From: Acanthaster planci
Lineage: Eukaryota > Echinodermata > Asteroidea > Valvatida > Acanthasteridae
Assembly: GCF_001949145.1 (NCBI RefSeq)
Contig: NW_019091361.1
Location: 379,281 to 443,280, forward strand
Direction: 5' to 3'
Length of the DNA: 64,000 bases
Part shown: piece by piece, positions 45,047 through 56,004 of the stretch
Numbering within the stretch: position 1 is the stretch's first letter
Layout: each line of letters opens with the position of its first letter
Translations under genes and position numbers: made by a program
The notes under the pieces: generated by a model
What the model was told of the DNA's origin: nothing
Database searches by the model: none
What the model saw: only the letters and a program-made list of their open reading frames with translations

Positions 45047-46989
45047 TATCAGAATAAAAGGAATCTTGCTGATTGTAAACACCACAATAGACACTTTATT
45101 TAAGAAGGCAATACATGTATACTATAGCGCTAAGAAGTTGAACCGCAGATACGACCAGTTGAAAGTGGGGAGACGCACACTGAAGCATTGATATTGTGCA
45201 TGATTCATGGTCAGTATTGACAACGCTGAACGTTAACATCAAGTAAAATATATGTGATTCACATCGGAGAAGATAAAAGTCCACGTTCCAAAATTAACGT
45301 AGACATTGCAAAGGTCGGTGATGCCACGATGGATTAATTTGAAGTGCAAACATTTACACGAGAGTCGTAACTGGGCCACTGATGAAACACACGATTAATG
45401 AGTCATGGGGGGGGGTTAGCATATTTGCAGGGCAGTTGTTATGTTCCACAGGGAAACCTCTGTGCATACCTTGTGGAACAAAAGCACTTGCCTGCAAGAT
45501 GGCAGCCATGCAAACCCTCTATAATGTGGGCTTTTTAAGAGAACCCACTGTGTCTTGAAGCATGGAATCTTGGCACATTTTTGTCCATAGTTGGATTTTC
45601 CTCAAGGAGGCAGGCAATAACTGGTTCCTGTATATACATTTTTTGGTCTCATTTAATCGGATTTTCAACTTTTTTTGTAGTGGTCTGGCCCCCAGCCAAA
45701 CGCTCCGGGGGTGGCGGTCCGCCCACCACTGAAGGGGGGAATTAGAGGCCAGGCAAAACAGAAAACTCAGCAGGCAAAAGACTTGGGTACTTCAAACGGG
45801 CTGGATTCCTTTTATTTCATCGTCACTAAATAATGAAAACTGCTTGGACAATTATATTTGAAAGATGCCACAATCTATGTGATTCCCAGCGGAGCCATCA
45901 CCACGACCATCTACCCAGTTGTCTAGCACAGCACAGCACTCCCGAAAAAAATCCTTGGAAACCCGCCAAACTTCTTCAGTCCCGCCAAAAAGTACAACAT
46001 TGCAGGCCACTTCCGGCCGACCGGCGTGACTTTAAAAAATACAATTTAACTGGTTTTCTTTGTCGAGGAAAGCATGGAAAATTTGAAATGTTTAAAAACA
46101 AGCATGGCACTTTTCAGCCTAAGTCTTGTCTGCAAGAGTAGGGTTCCGTAGTCCTTTGTACACCCGAGGGGCTAAATGGCACCGAGGCCGCAGATATAAA
46201 CAGAACTGATGACGGTCATATCAGAGATAGTACTTCACCTTCCCTTATAGCACATCTCATAGAAATATTAATTCATAATACCAGCTTCCCTACAACCTCG
46301 TATCTAACGTCGCGGTAAAAGATACAATACATGGAAACGTCACTTTGACCAGCGCGCTCGAAAGATCAAGGTGATGGATTCGCTAGTCACCCCAGCACCC
46401 AAGGGCGCTGCAAGGGTGTGTGAACTTGCACTGTAATTGGCTACATTGTGCATGACCAGCGACCGCTAGGTTATCACTTCCTTCTAGCGAAGCGCTATTT
46501 AAATACTTCGGTTTGCCAATGGCAATTTTTCGACAAAGTGTTGGCTATATCATAAAAAACATGGCCTTGGTACAATCACAGTGTGGTAAGAGGAAGTAAA
46601 AGAAAAAAAATATTGAACTGATAACCGCCGCTTATGTAACGCATTGAGCGAGCTCGCGCGCCTGGCAGAAATTTACCCACAATGCTCTGCGTGTCGTTAG
46701 CTGTGACCCCATGTGACGTATTTCCTCCACTAAAATCTGTGCAAGGCCATCCGAGCGAGGGAAGGGAATGAATCCTTGAACTTTTCCCTATTCCTATTAC
46801 ATAGGGACCGGCAGCTAGCTGCAATTTAAGGTATACGATTAGCTCTGTCAATTTAGATACTGGAATATTTAAGTTTTTGTCAGGCCAGTACAAACACTTT
46901 CACGTGAATTACGTCTAGCGCTATAGCGGAGGAGTTGTTGTTGTTTTGTTTTAATGGCGCTTTCAGAAACTCAGGTTATTTGCACCAAT

Positions 46990-47212
46990 TATTGTAGTTT
47001 ATTCATACACTTTATTAATCAGCATCACATTACAGAGTTAGGAAAAATGGCCAGTTTTAGAGGCAGGAGGAAACCGGCGTACCCGGAGAAAACCTCCGAG
47101 ATCGAGTAACCAAATGCACTTAAAGCCTGGGCCAGGCTGGAACTCGAACCCGGGCCTCAATGGTGCAAAGCAAGAAAAGAGCTGCTATGCTAACCCGCTC
47201 CCCTTGTGGAGA
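46990..47212 (-). mobile_element. tRNA-derived SINE
   Basis: On the minus strand the element opens GCGGGTTAGCATAGCAGC (A box TTAGCATAGCAG), then CCCGGGTTCGAGTTCCAGCC (B box GGTTCGAGTTCC), then a body containing TTTTCTCCGGGTACGCCGG, and it ends AT-rich near AATAAAG. The A/B box spacing and the non-tRNA body are typical of a Pol III SINE. The ends are approximate. Confidence 0.6.
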
Positions 47213-48263
47213 AGCGAATAAAATACAAGTACCTACCCTTTCTAAGCCTCTGTTGATCGCAGTGTGGTAATTTCCTTTTAAATGATTATCATCGATAAAT
47301 CATTTTACTGCATTTTATTTCAAATCAGTGGTTAATCAGTGTTAAATTTTAGAAAAATGAACAATTTATGGCGAAATTAGTTTCGTTAACAAAGAAGAAA
47401 AAGCAAAATATTCTATAAGCTCATGCTTGATATGTGCATTGAGCGGGCTTCGTTCCCTCAGTTTACATAAAACTGGCAGGATTCTGCCGGATTCATTAGC
47501 CGCTACCGGTCCTTACTTTCGGAGGACGTCTGTAAGACGTCTGGAGACTACGAATTGGACGGGAACCAGTTTAATGGATCTTGTGGGTACAGGGTATAGG
47601 TACGTAACTCGCAAACCATGGCGGACATCGCTTAAGAAATTCCTTACTGATGTATTTGCGTATTTGAGGCATATCATTTGATCAATGTACGACCAACAAA
47701 AATTCACAGTTTATTACCATGGTATAACAAAAAGAAACGTCATGTAGCTCTCTCACGTTTTATAGGAGTAGGGTTCCGGACCATGTTATTGTTAGCATTA
47801 GAATCAAAAATAAAATGAGCCGTATAATATATTTGAGATATAATTTTGAGACAAGGGCCGTATAATAATAGCCATATTAAACTACAGTAAACAGTTAATT
47901 GATAGATACAGGTGGTTAACACTTTCCACATCCCCAAAAGGGAATATTTGTGGGTGTGACAAAAACAAAACTTGCTGATATAGAAATCCATTGAATAAAC
48001 AATGTTAATATATAATTAAGGCTCAATAATTGTTATGATTGATATTACATCAATGCACATGCATTTGTGGTACACTCGTGATTTTCAGTGCAGTAACGAC
48101 CCCCCCCCAAAAAAAGCATAATCGCACCCGGGCTTTTACAGGCTTTTCCTTAGGTTGGCAGACTGAAATTAATTGCCGAATAAGTAATGAGTTAATTGGG
48201 TATTTTGCAATTTGTGAGGAACACTGATGTGATTATGAGAACCATCTCTGTTCAAGGTACCGA

Positions 48264-51200
48264 TTACCGGTAGCGTAAAAAGGCCAAAGACCTAGAGTTT
48301 ACTGTCATCTTTGATCGTATGCGGATTAAGACCTTCAGTTCCTTGTTAAACAATTTGCTGTTGCGAACAAAGAATTCGAAGAGCGGAGTTGGCAAAAACT
48401 GAGCCGAACGGACCATCACACCTGCAAACGGACCACACCTATAGCAGGTACTGGGCGCCCTCTCCAATAACGCTGTTGTCACTGTGCGACAAACAGGTGA
48501 CAGATCCGTGGGAAGAGTTGAGGCGCCATTATTATCGAGCATTGCCTGGAAGTATTCCGGTGTGTAATACTGCTTAAGGTCAGCGCTAAGTTGATCGTTG
48601 CACTTCTGTAGATATTGACGCATGCTGTTTAGGTTGGTCACGAGGCCTGTTGAAACATCACATTGTAGAAAAGTTGAAATAGGGATTATAAATATCAATA
48701 TAACGCGGGTTGAATCCGCGGGCACACCATGCGAATTGGGTTTATCTCGGCTCGTTTATGTGGGCCTGCCGCAGAATACAATGAGCTTTTCTTCCTTCAA
48801 GTAAACTTGCGTTTTCCATCGTCTTCATTCAAGACCGCCAGTCAGTGGTGTGTCACGAGTAAAAAAACAAGAAATTAAACAACAAAGATTTGCGTCTTCC
48901 AATATTGTAAGACACTGACAAAATTTGGAGCAATTAGCCAGCTACAAGACAGAAAAATTAAATGGAATGCACATGCAAAGAAACAAATCCAGTGACGGAT
49001 GACAAACAGCAACATTAATTATACGAATAGATCATGCAGACATCAATACGAAATTGGAGAGCAACCAAGTGGAAACAACCATTAGGAAGTTAGGCTCGAG
49101 ATTGCACCAGGAGAGTCACCCTCCTGAAGACGAACTGAGAATGCTGTTCGGAACGTCGCGTGTGTTCACCATCGGATCTTCTCAGAACCACGCACTCATA
49201 GAAGAGATATTTTCTTGTACATGGTGCAACCGCAAACCTAACCTAAGTTAGTACTTCCACCATGCATAGCTTCAAGTCTTATCCAATCATTAGAAATAAT
49301 CAACAATATGCTGCTATTTCTCACCAGTTCGGAAGCCTCCTGGATGAATGGTTATCACTTGGATTCCCCACTTCCTTGATTCAAGTCGTAACACATTGCT
49401 AAACATTTCGGCGGCCGCCTTGGATATGCCGTAGGCCCCAAACAGCGTCATGTAGAAATAACCTGTTTGTCAGGGAGGTTGCTGTTACCATCACACCCTT
49501 CCAAGATCACGCACAAATTCCTCCAAAATCATGTTTACAAGTTCAGTTCTCCGAACACATTATGGCACATTAGGTTCACTTATACACTATTAATAGCCAT
49601 TTTATTTGCAAAGTCTTTTTACAGAGCACTAAAACTCCCGCTTAGGTTTGAAACTAATAGCAAAAACGATTTAATGGGATATTCTGAAGAAAAAAATGAC
49701 CAAAGACAGAAAAGCTGAGAGAAAGTGATCAAAATCGCACCCTTGTACGTTTTCAATGGCCCGCTCACACTTCTTACCGCCAAGGCCATTTGTGCGCAGG
49801 CGTGCATAATTATGAATTTATTGGTGGAAAGGTCTATTGCTTGGGTTTGACGTAGTTGGTCAAGTTCTTATAAATGTGACTTTCGTACGTGCAGATAATT
49901 CAGACCAAACAGTTTCAAGGATTTCTTTCCTTTTGCGTGTTCTGATCAGCGATTCCAGCATTGTACTGAGGAAAGCTCAACAGTATAATACTCATTTTGA
50001 TCCCCTTGCAACCTTGATGACTTTTGTCTGGATCAATAAGCAACATGTACTATGTGACTGATGACTTCACGCTTTGTTTATAGGTGCACTTTCCTATGGG
50101 GGCCCACAGTCCACTGAACTCATAAGGAGAGTGCACAAGTAAACAAAATGTGGCGTCATGGTTTCACGTACTATTTGTACTGTTGATACTGATGACTCGA
50201 CCTCTGGACTTGCGCAATAGTGGAAGCGTTGCCTTGACAATACGGATCTGACCGAGCAGGTTCACATCCAGATGTTGTTGGATTGTCTCCATGGGCGTGA
50301 CCTCCAGCCTAGACCAGAGGCAGATACCTGCGTTATTAACCACTCCCCAAAGACCTGCACTGGGGAAGAAACATAATGTTATCAACATGTTGCTGCATTA
50401 TATTATACATGTGAACGTCACTCACTCATAAACTTCTTCAAAGGAAGATTTATCGGGCATACATTTCAACCAGGCGCTTGCTAGCCGTAAAATTGAAAAT
50501 TATTTCATTTCCTGTATTGGTAAGCCCATTGGCTGTTTTCATGCGCCTGCAGTGGTCTATCCGGTTATATCTTCGCCTTTGTCTGCAGTTCTCTGTCTTT
50601 CTGCTGCTAAGCTGTAGAGTGTCTACCTACCCTCATCTCCAGTGGATTTTGTGATGGTTGCTATGGCTGCGTCAACATCCTCCTGCTCAGTAACGTCCAA
50701 TGGGATAACACATAATTTATCCGAGCATTCAGCTCTCAGCCGAGAAGCGCCCTCACCGCCTGGAAACAGACAGCCTGCAAAGACCTGAATCCCAAGAGCA
50801 TCCAAATGCTTTGCAGTCGCATTTCCGAAACCACTGTCACAACCTTAATCGAAAAAGAAAGAACTTCAAACTCGTTAACAAAATCGTTGACGAAATCGCT
50901 TGGTTGCCTGCATAAAATAAGTCACCATATAGCCACTGTTTCTTGTGGTCAATCGTGATCAAATCTGGTGTCTTCTTATAGCTCTGCACTCGTTTATCTC
51001 TTCTTTCGATTCTCCCAAACAGTACAGGGGTGTAGCCATGGGGGAGGGCCTGGGGCAAAAGCTTCCCCCCCAAAAAATAGACCACCACAAGCTGCCCCCA
51101 TAAGATTCTGGTGCCCCCTTGTGCCCCCATTAGTAAAATCATAGCTAAGCCACTGAAACAGCAGCTATATAGCCAGGCAGGCAGCCAACTCCCCTTTGCG

Positions 51201-51878
51201 CCCACAAATGCAAACCGGTGTCTGAGTGTGCTTCTCTTGCAGGGGCAAACCTACTTCTTGTCAGAAAATTTTTCTTTATTAAAGGCGAGTCCTTCGTGTA
51301 GGGGGTCGCCAGTTGAGGCACGCCGCCCCACAAAAAGTCTTGAACAAGTTGCTGTTCTTGCATTCTCATACAGTTTAAGAATAAGTTAGAAACTCCACGT
51401 AAATGCGCACACTATTTTACTAGTAAATGAATCAGCGACTGATTGGGAATTCGAACACCCCCTCCCACTACTTGGCCCTTGGAACTGCAGTCGATAAAAC
51501 ATCCCACTTGTCATTCTCTATCCAGTGCATAATTTACGCTTGCTTTTAATGTTTGCATTAATTTGTAATGATGGTGAATTAACCTATCGTTGACACACTA
51601 TATCTCTAATTCTAGAGCTGCCGACCTAAGGAAAGTGTAGTATTATTTCAATGACAGAACTGCTTAGTTTTTTACTGATCACTTTTACCTGTAATGAAGA
51701 CGGACTTTCCTCTCGGTGGAAGACGTTCAGGCCACGCGCACCTGTGAAGATACAGAACCGCGATAATAAGTACAGCAAGCCCTGTCAGCAAGCTCCACAT
51801 CGCTAGGTTCCATGCAAACCCAGCGAAACTAAGAAAAGCGAAACAGGCTAAGAGAAAGACTTTGGTGGAGACCATCAT
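48264..51878 (-). CDS. Membrane short-chain dehydrogenase/reductase, HSD17B2/BDH1-like, copy B
   Basis: Five exons, in transcription order, join in frame to 368 residues: 51689-51878, 50631-50843, 50172-50354, 49325-49462 and 48264-48646. Exon phases match copy A at 41365-44292, and the three middle exons have identical lengths. The N-terminus has two hydrophobic spans. The motifs TGCDSGFG, NNAGIC and YGISK with HPGGFRTG are all present, so the enzyme should be active. It differs from copy A in the N-terminal anchor, in scattered residues, and in a longer C-terminal tail rich in Arg, Lys and Ser. Family role: NAD(P)-dependent oxidoreduction of a steroid, retinoid or small hydroxy/keto substrate at a membrane. 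The unmatched ends suggest enough divergence for different location or substrate; that is an inference. Confidence 0.9.
51025..51155. mobile_element. Short MITE, CAGTGGCGTA-type family, in intron 1 of SDR copy B
   Basis: The left end CAGGGGTGTAGCCATG and the right end, read on the minus strand as CAGTGGCTTAGCTATG, are imperfect terminal inverted repeats. The interior is runs of C/G. The ends resemble those of the copies at 5.98 kb and 61.65 kb. Confidence 0.5.
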
Positions 51879-52789
51879 TTTGTGAAAAACTCTCTATTGG
51901 CGAGAGAAGCGCACTAGAAATTGAGAAGTGTGGGTTGACAAAATGTGTGTTGCGCAGAGTACACTTCCGTGTGAATAGTTTTCGTTCAAACCTAGTCAAC
52001 GCAGGAGGTCAAATTGCATCAAACCATGCATGCATGCGAACACACAACACACTGGAAAGACATCACTGTCGCGACGGGAGCCGACGCGTCGGCTGCCCCT
52101 CGGTTGGGCCCGAGAAGCTTTGAACCGTGGCACACTATTGTGTAGAAACGCCTCGCTCAGAGTTTCATTTCATTTATTACTATAGCTGACTGTTGCTTTA
52201 GACTAGCATTAATTTCCTGGTAAGTACATGTACGTGTATAGTTACGTAAAACGGAATGTGGAACAACCGGCGTAGATGCAGAAAGGTGGAGAAGCAGGCT
52301 ATTGAAGCAGATTATGTAGAAGTTCACAATACTGAAGCTGATTGTACCATGGAGGAAGGACCTCCATGATTGTACTGAGGTTTACCACATACGGAAGTTG
52401 GAAGTTTGAAGTTAGGTTTCGCTGAAAATAATTAACAAAATATGCAACTTTATAAATGTGCAATATATAATAAAGGAATTGAAAAAAACCACTAATTTTA
52501 GACAGGCTTATTATTAAATGGTACTCAAGAGCTAACATTGATGGTTAATACAATACACAATGTCCGCTACAATTACCTCTCATGACAACTAAACCGTTAT
52601 GGACAAACAGCAAATACAAAGACAGTTGTAAATGCAGGACTACCCCCGAAGGAGCACCAAAAGTGAATCTAATCACTGTCAAATGCTATCCTGGTCACGG
52701 TGGTACTACAAACATACAAAACATAAAACCGTGGAGCTATTAAAAAATAGCTCCCTGATAAATAATAGACAAAAGTACTGAGATAAAAC

Positions 52790-53470
52790 CCAGCTAAAGT
52801 AGTACTTGTATTAGGCCCTATGTGTTAAAAATAATTCAGACAAAATAAATAGAAGACTGTACGGACGAAACTAGTATAAAGAATTACTGTACACACCCAG
52901 TTATGAAATTGTATTCAGATATGGCGCAGTCACAGGAAAATCGATTTCAAATAAGACAAATCCCTTTTAATAGCTCAATGGACAAATTTATTGGTAAAAA
53001 AAATTGTGACCTGTTTATACAAGAGTTGAGACCATGGAGGATACTCGCAGTGGTTTCAAAAGGTATATAGGACATTCCAGAGACGGGAGAATCCAACAAC
53101 AGTAATTGTTGAAAGGCATTTATATACTATATAAATACCAAAAAAAAAATAAATAAAAAGATTAATCCAGCTAAATATGACATGTATGAATTTAAAATGA
53201 TTCACACAAAATTAATAAAAGATTGTACAGACAAGACTGATATAAAATATTGCTCTAAACACCCAATTGTGAAATTGCATTCAGATATGGAACAGTCACA
53301 GGAAAATTGATTGCAGATGAGACAAATATATTGCTTAAGAAATTGTGATCTGAGATTGTTTAAACAAGAGATGGGTCCATGGAGGATACTGTCCGTGGTG
53401 TCAGGAGGTCGGGCATTCCAGATACGAGGGAAATCCAACAAAGAGTGATTGGTAAAACGGCATTTGTACT
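52790..53470. repeat. Diverged tandem/direct repeat, about 366-bp period
   Basis: Two blocks beginning near 52835 and 53201 match along about 280 bp, sharing for example TTCAGATATGG, CAGTCACAGGAAAAT and CATGGAGGATACT. A further partial copy of the unit end (TACTACAAACATA) lies before the first block. On the minus strand one unit keeps an open frame of 79 codons containing FPRIWN, reminiscent of the C-terminal end of a non-LTR retrotransposon reverse transcriptase, but this is weak. Confidence 0.6.
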
Positions 53471-54137
53471 ACAAACATAAACAAAATTCTAAAACTTTCT
53501 AAAAATTCTTTTTGTGCTCACTTCTTTCACGTGTTTCATCCAAGACATTTCCAGGTGACGTCCGCCTGTCCCATGTCAGTGTTAGTATGGCAAAATAAAA
53601 AGGGCTATTCTCCATAATTGTTCAGTTCATAAACTTCATGCCCAGTCAGTTCGATTGTTGTTTTTTTTGGGGGGGGGGAATCAGGAATGTCTCAGGGCAA
53701 AAGTCCAAAGTTAATTCCATCTCCCCAGTGAAAATCCATCTTTGATATAACTATTTGATACTCGTCTGAAAATAAATTCTGTTTTTTAAGTAAATGCTTT
53801 GGAATTTTCCTTGCTAAATTTCATTTGTTGGGATATGTAATCACTTTATAACACCTGTTATAACATTTCATGGGAAAATTAGTGTTGTCCGTAACTCTTG
53901 TGGAACACTTCCCCTAATACTCTTGATGATACAAGGGACGTCACAATAGGCCTTCCACACCTTACTTGTCACAGAGATTTGTCGAATCGAGTGGAGCTGT
54001 GATCCTGATCCGTGGCTCGAGAGTCGGAAAATAATGTGAACATTCGTGTATGAGAAGTAGTTGACAACCTCCTTCAAAACCCTACTTTCCATGAATTAGT
54101 TGCAACTAATGTTATACCCACTACGCCTACTACTGTC

Positions 54138-54177
54138 GCTGCCAGTGTTACGGCGCGTCATGCCTGACACTGGCAGC
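54138..54177. repeat. Hairpin, 11-bp perfect arms
   Basis: GCTGCCAGTGT and its exact reverse complement ACACTGGCAGC flank an 18-base GC-rich loop. There is no neighbouring gene whose mRNA would carry it. Confidence 0.6.
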
Positions 54178-54410
54178 AGTGCCCATTGGCCGACTGTCAA
54201 CAACGTGGTCAAGCACAATCGGCATGACCATAGCAGCAACCGGCAACGTTATATGTGGCCTCACCATGATGAGGGGCGTTCTCAATTGTTCCGTATCGTC
54301 CTAACATTCCGGAACAGTAGAGAAAGATCCGCATCACTTCAGAGCAATTGAAAAAGCTCTGCATCTTGGTTAGGAGCGACGTCCGCTAACCAGTCGGTAG
54401 GTTGCGCTTC

Positions 54411-55215
54411 GTCTTATACATTTTACGTTTTCGTTCTATATGTTTTGCATTTTGGTCTATATTACAACCGGTCTGGCGTCGAGGTGGCGGCGATTCGTCC
54501 TATTTATTAGTTTCGTTCTATATTTATCATAGTTTCGTTCAATGTGTATTAGGCCACATGAAAAAAAAAATGTTTAGCGTCAGTGCCTGCCTCAAAAATC
54601 TTGCTGCGTGTTTTTCGTTGTTTTTATAAAGTTGTCTTTTCCGATGTCCTTAGCCGTCCCCCGTAGTTTCTAAAACGCCCACACAACCTCGTGCACGCAC
54701 AAACTGCGACCTGAGTACATGTACATACACTGTATGTGCACTTCTGTGCACAAGTCTAAAGTGAACATGGCGCTTTCGTTCTGTGGTTGCGGCAGTACGT
54801 CCAGATCAGCATTCATACCAAAGTATTTAAAAAAAATAACCTCCTACCTCCTCGTTTTTTTGCAAATCCAACTGATTTGAAACTATTTTTTAAGTGACCT
54901 TAGTTTCGTTCCACAGTCTTTTAGTTTCGTTCTATATTTTAGTTTCGTTTTATATTACTAGTTTCGTCCAATATATTATTTCCGTTCTCTAGGCCTATTT
55001 ATTAGTTTCGTCGTTTATATATGAGTTTTGTCGTATATTATTTATTAGTTTTCGTCCGATATATCTATCACCTTTGTCCTTTAAATGTACTTTTGTCTTA
55101 TATCATGGATTGGTTTTCGTTCTATATGTACTTCTTTCGCACTTTATATATTTGTTTCGTTTTAAATTTAGTTCACTTTCGTCCTATATATTAGTTTCTT
55201 CATATCTATTATTTT
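54411..55215. repeat. Degenerate minisatellite, TTAGTTTCGTTCTATAT-like unit
   Basis: The phrase TAGTTTCGTTCTATAT and close variants (TTTCGTCCTATAT, TTTCGTTTTATAT, TTTTGTCGTATAT) recur about twenty times at irregular spacing of roughly 17-40 bases. The array is densest at 54895-55215 and is split by a non-repetitive block around 54570-54890. It is strongly strand-asymmetric, with T-rich plus-strand units and almost every unit carrying a CG. No gene is encoded. Confidence 0.75.
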
Positions 55216-55569
55216 CATTTTATTATTTTTTTGTAGGCCTACTAATAAAGTCAGAAAGGGTGTCTCATAGATAAGGGGCAAAACTGTACGACCGAACCAT
55301 ACTTTAATAAGCTTCTTCATCGAGTGGCAAAAGGTACCTTAGAACTCTTTTTTTCTAGGCATAGGCTACACCTTTTGTGGGAAGCACAATTAAAGGTCAA
55401 CTAGAGAGTAACAACTTGATACGGATATAAAAATCACCGAGATACAATGTGGATTGGATCCGAAATCATGCATATTCTTTACAGTAAAATATCAAAACAG
55501 TGAGATTACCCTTTACACCGGCACGGCTCCCCTACATATCAACAAATTTTTATACAGCGCTCCTACGTA

Positions 55570-55750
55570 TACAGCTCGATACTGCCATTTCAGTGCACAT
55601 TAACTGTCTCTGCCCTAACAGGTACCCATTTTTACTCCTGGGTGAAGAATGACAAGGGGGAATTAAGTGACTTGCCCAAAGTCACATCATGTAACCGGGA
55701 GCAGAACCCCTGACGCTGCGGGTTAGCCAGTCACAAACCCGACTCCTATA
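55570..55750 (-). mobile_element. SINE with MIR/L2-like 3' region
   Basis: On the minus strand it reads GACTTTGGGCAAGTCACTTA, then later AAATGGGTACCTG. This is the conserved 3' part of MIR-type SINEs, whose tail is shared with L2 LINEs. Upstream is GGGTTCTGCTCCCGG, possibly the B-box side of a tRNA-derived head. It is an old, inactive copy with uncertain ends. Confidence 0.6.
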
Positions 55751-56004
55751 GTATTTGTCTCACCTTCAGAGACATAGCGGTATAAGGACAGGAGCTCTGG
55801 GTTTCATTTCCCAAAATCAATGAGCCTGCTCCCAGATCAAAGAGAAAAATATTCAACCTACTAAATAGGCGCATTCGTACGTTAATAATTCAAATGCCAT
55901 TTCCTTGTCTGAAAAAAATTCAAAACGTACGCAAAACATGTCTATTTTTTTTAAATAACAATTGGATTCATCGATCACATCCAAGACAACCAAGTAATCG
56001 TTTT

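Larger units (their letters stand above)
44293..48263. other. Intergenic between the two HSD17B2/BDH1-like genes
   Basis: The region holds a candidate TATA box just upstream of SDR copy A, a perfect 19-bp-arm hairpin at 44998-45046 and a tRNA-headed SINE at about 46.99-47.21 kb. Several plus- and minus-strand frames of 80-105 codons exist, but none shows a domain or splice context. No gene is supported. Confidence 0.5.
51879..56004. other. Intergenic, repeat-rich
   Basis: No gene is supported. The stretch contains a direct repeat of about 366 bp spacing (52.79-53.47 kb), a short hairpin (54138-54177), a degenerate minisatellite (54.41-55.22 kb) and an L2/MIR-tailed SINE (55.57-55.75 kb). The 3' UTR of the RDH13-like gene should occupy the right end. 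Confidence 0.5.

Noticed and set aside
45833-46141. 102-codon plus-strand open frame
   Set aside because: There is no recognisable domain, no splice partners, and a length expected by chance in 64 kb.
46576-46893. 105-codon minus-strand open frame
   Set aside because: It is adjacent to a SINE and has no domain or splice context. It could belong to a repeat, and I could not support it as a gene.
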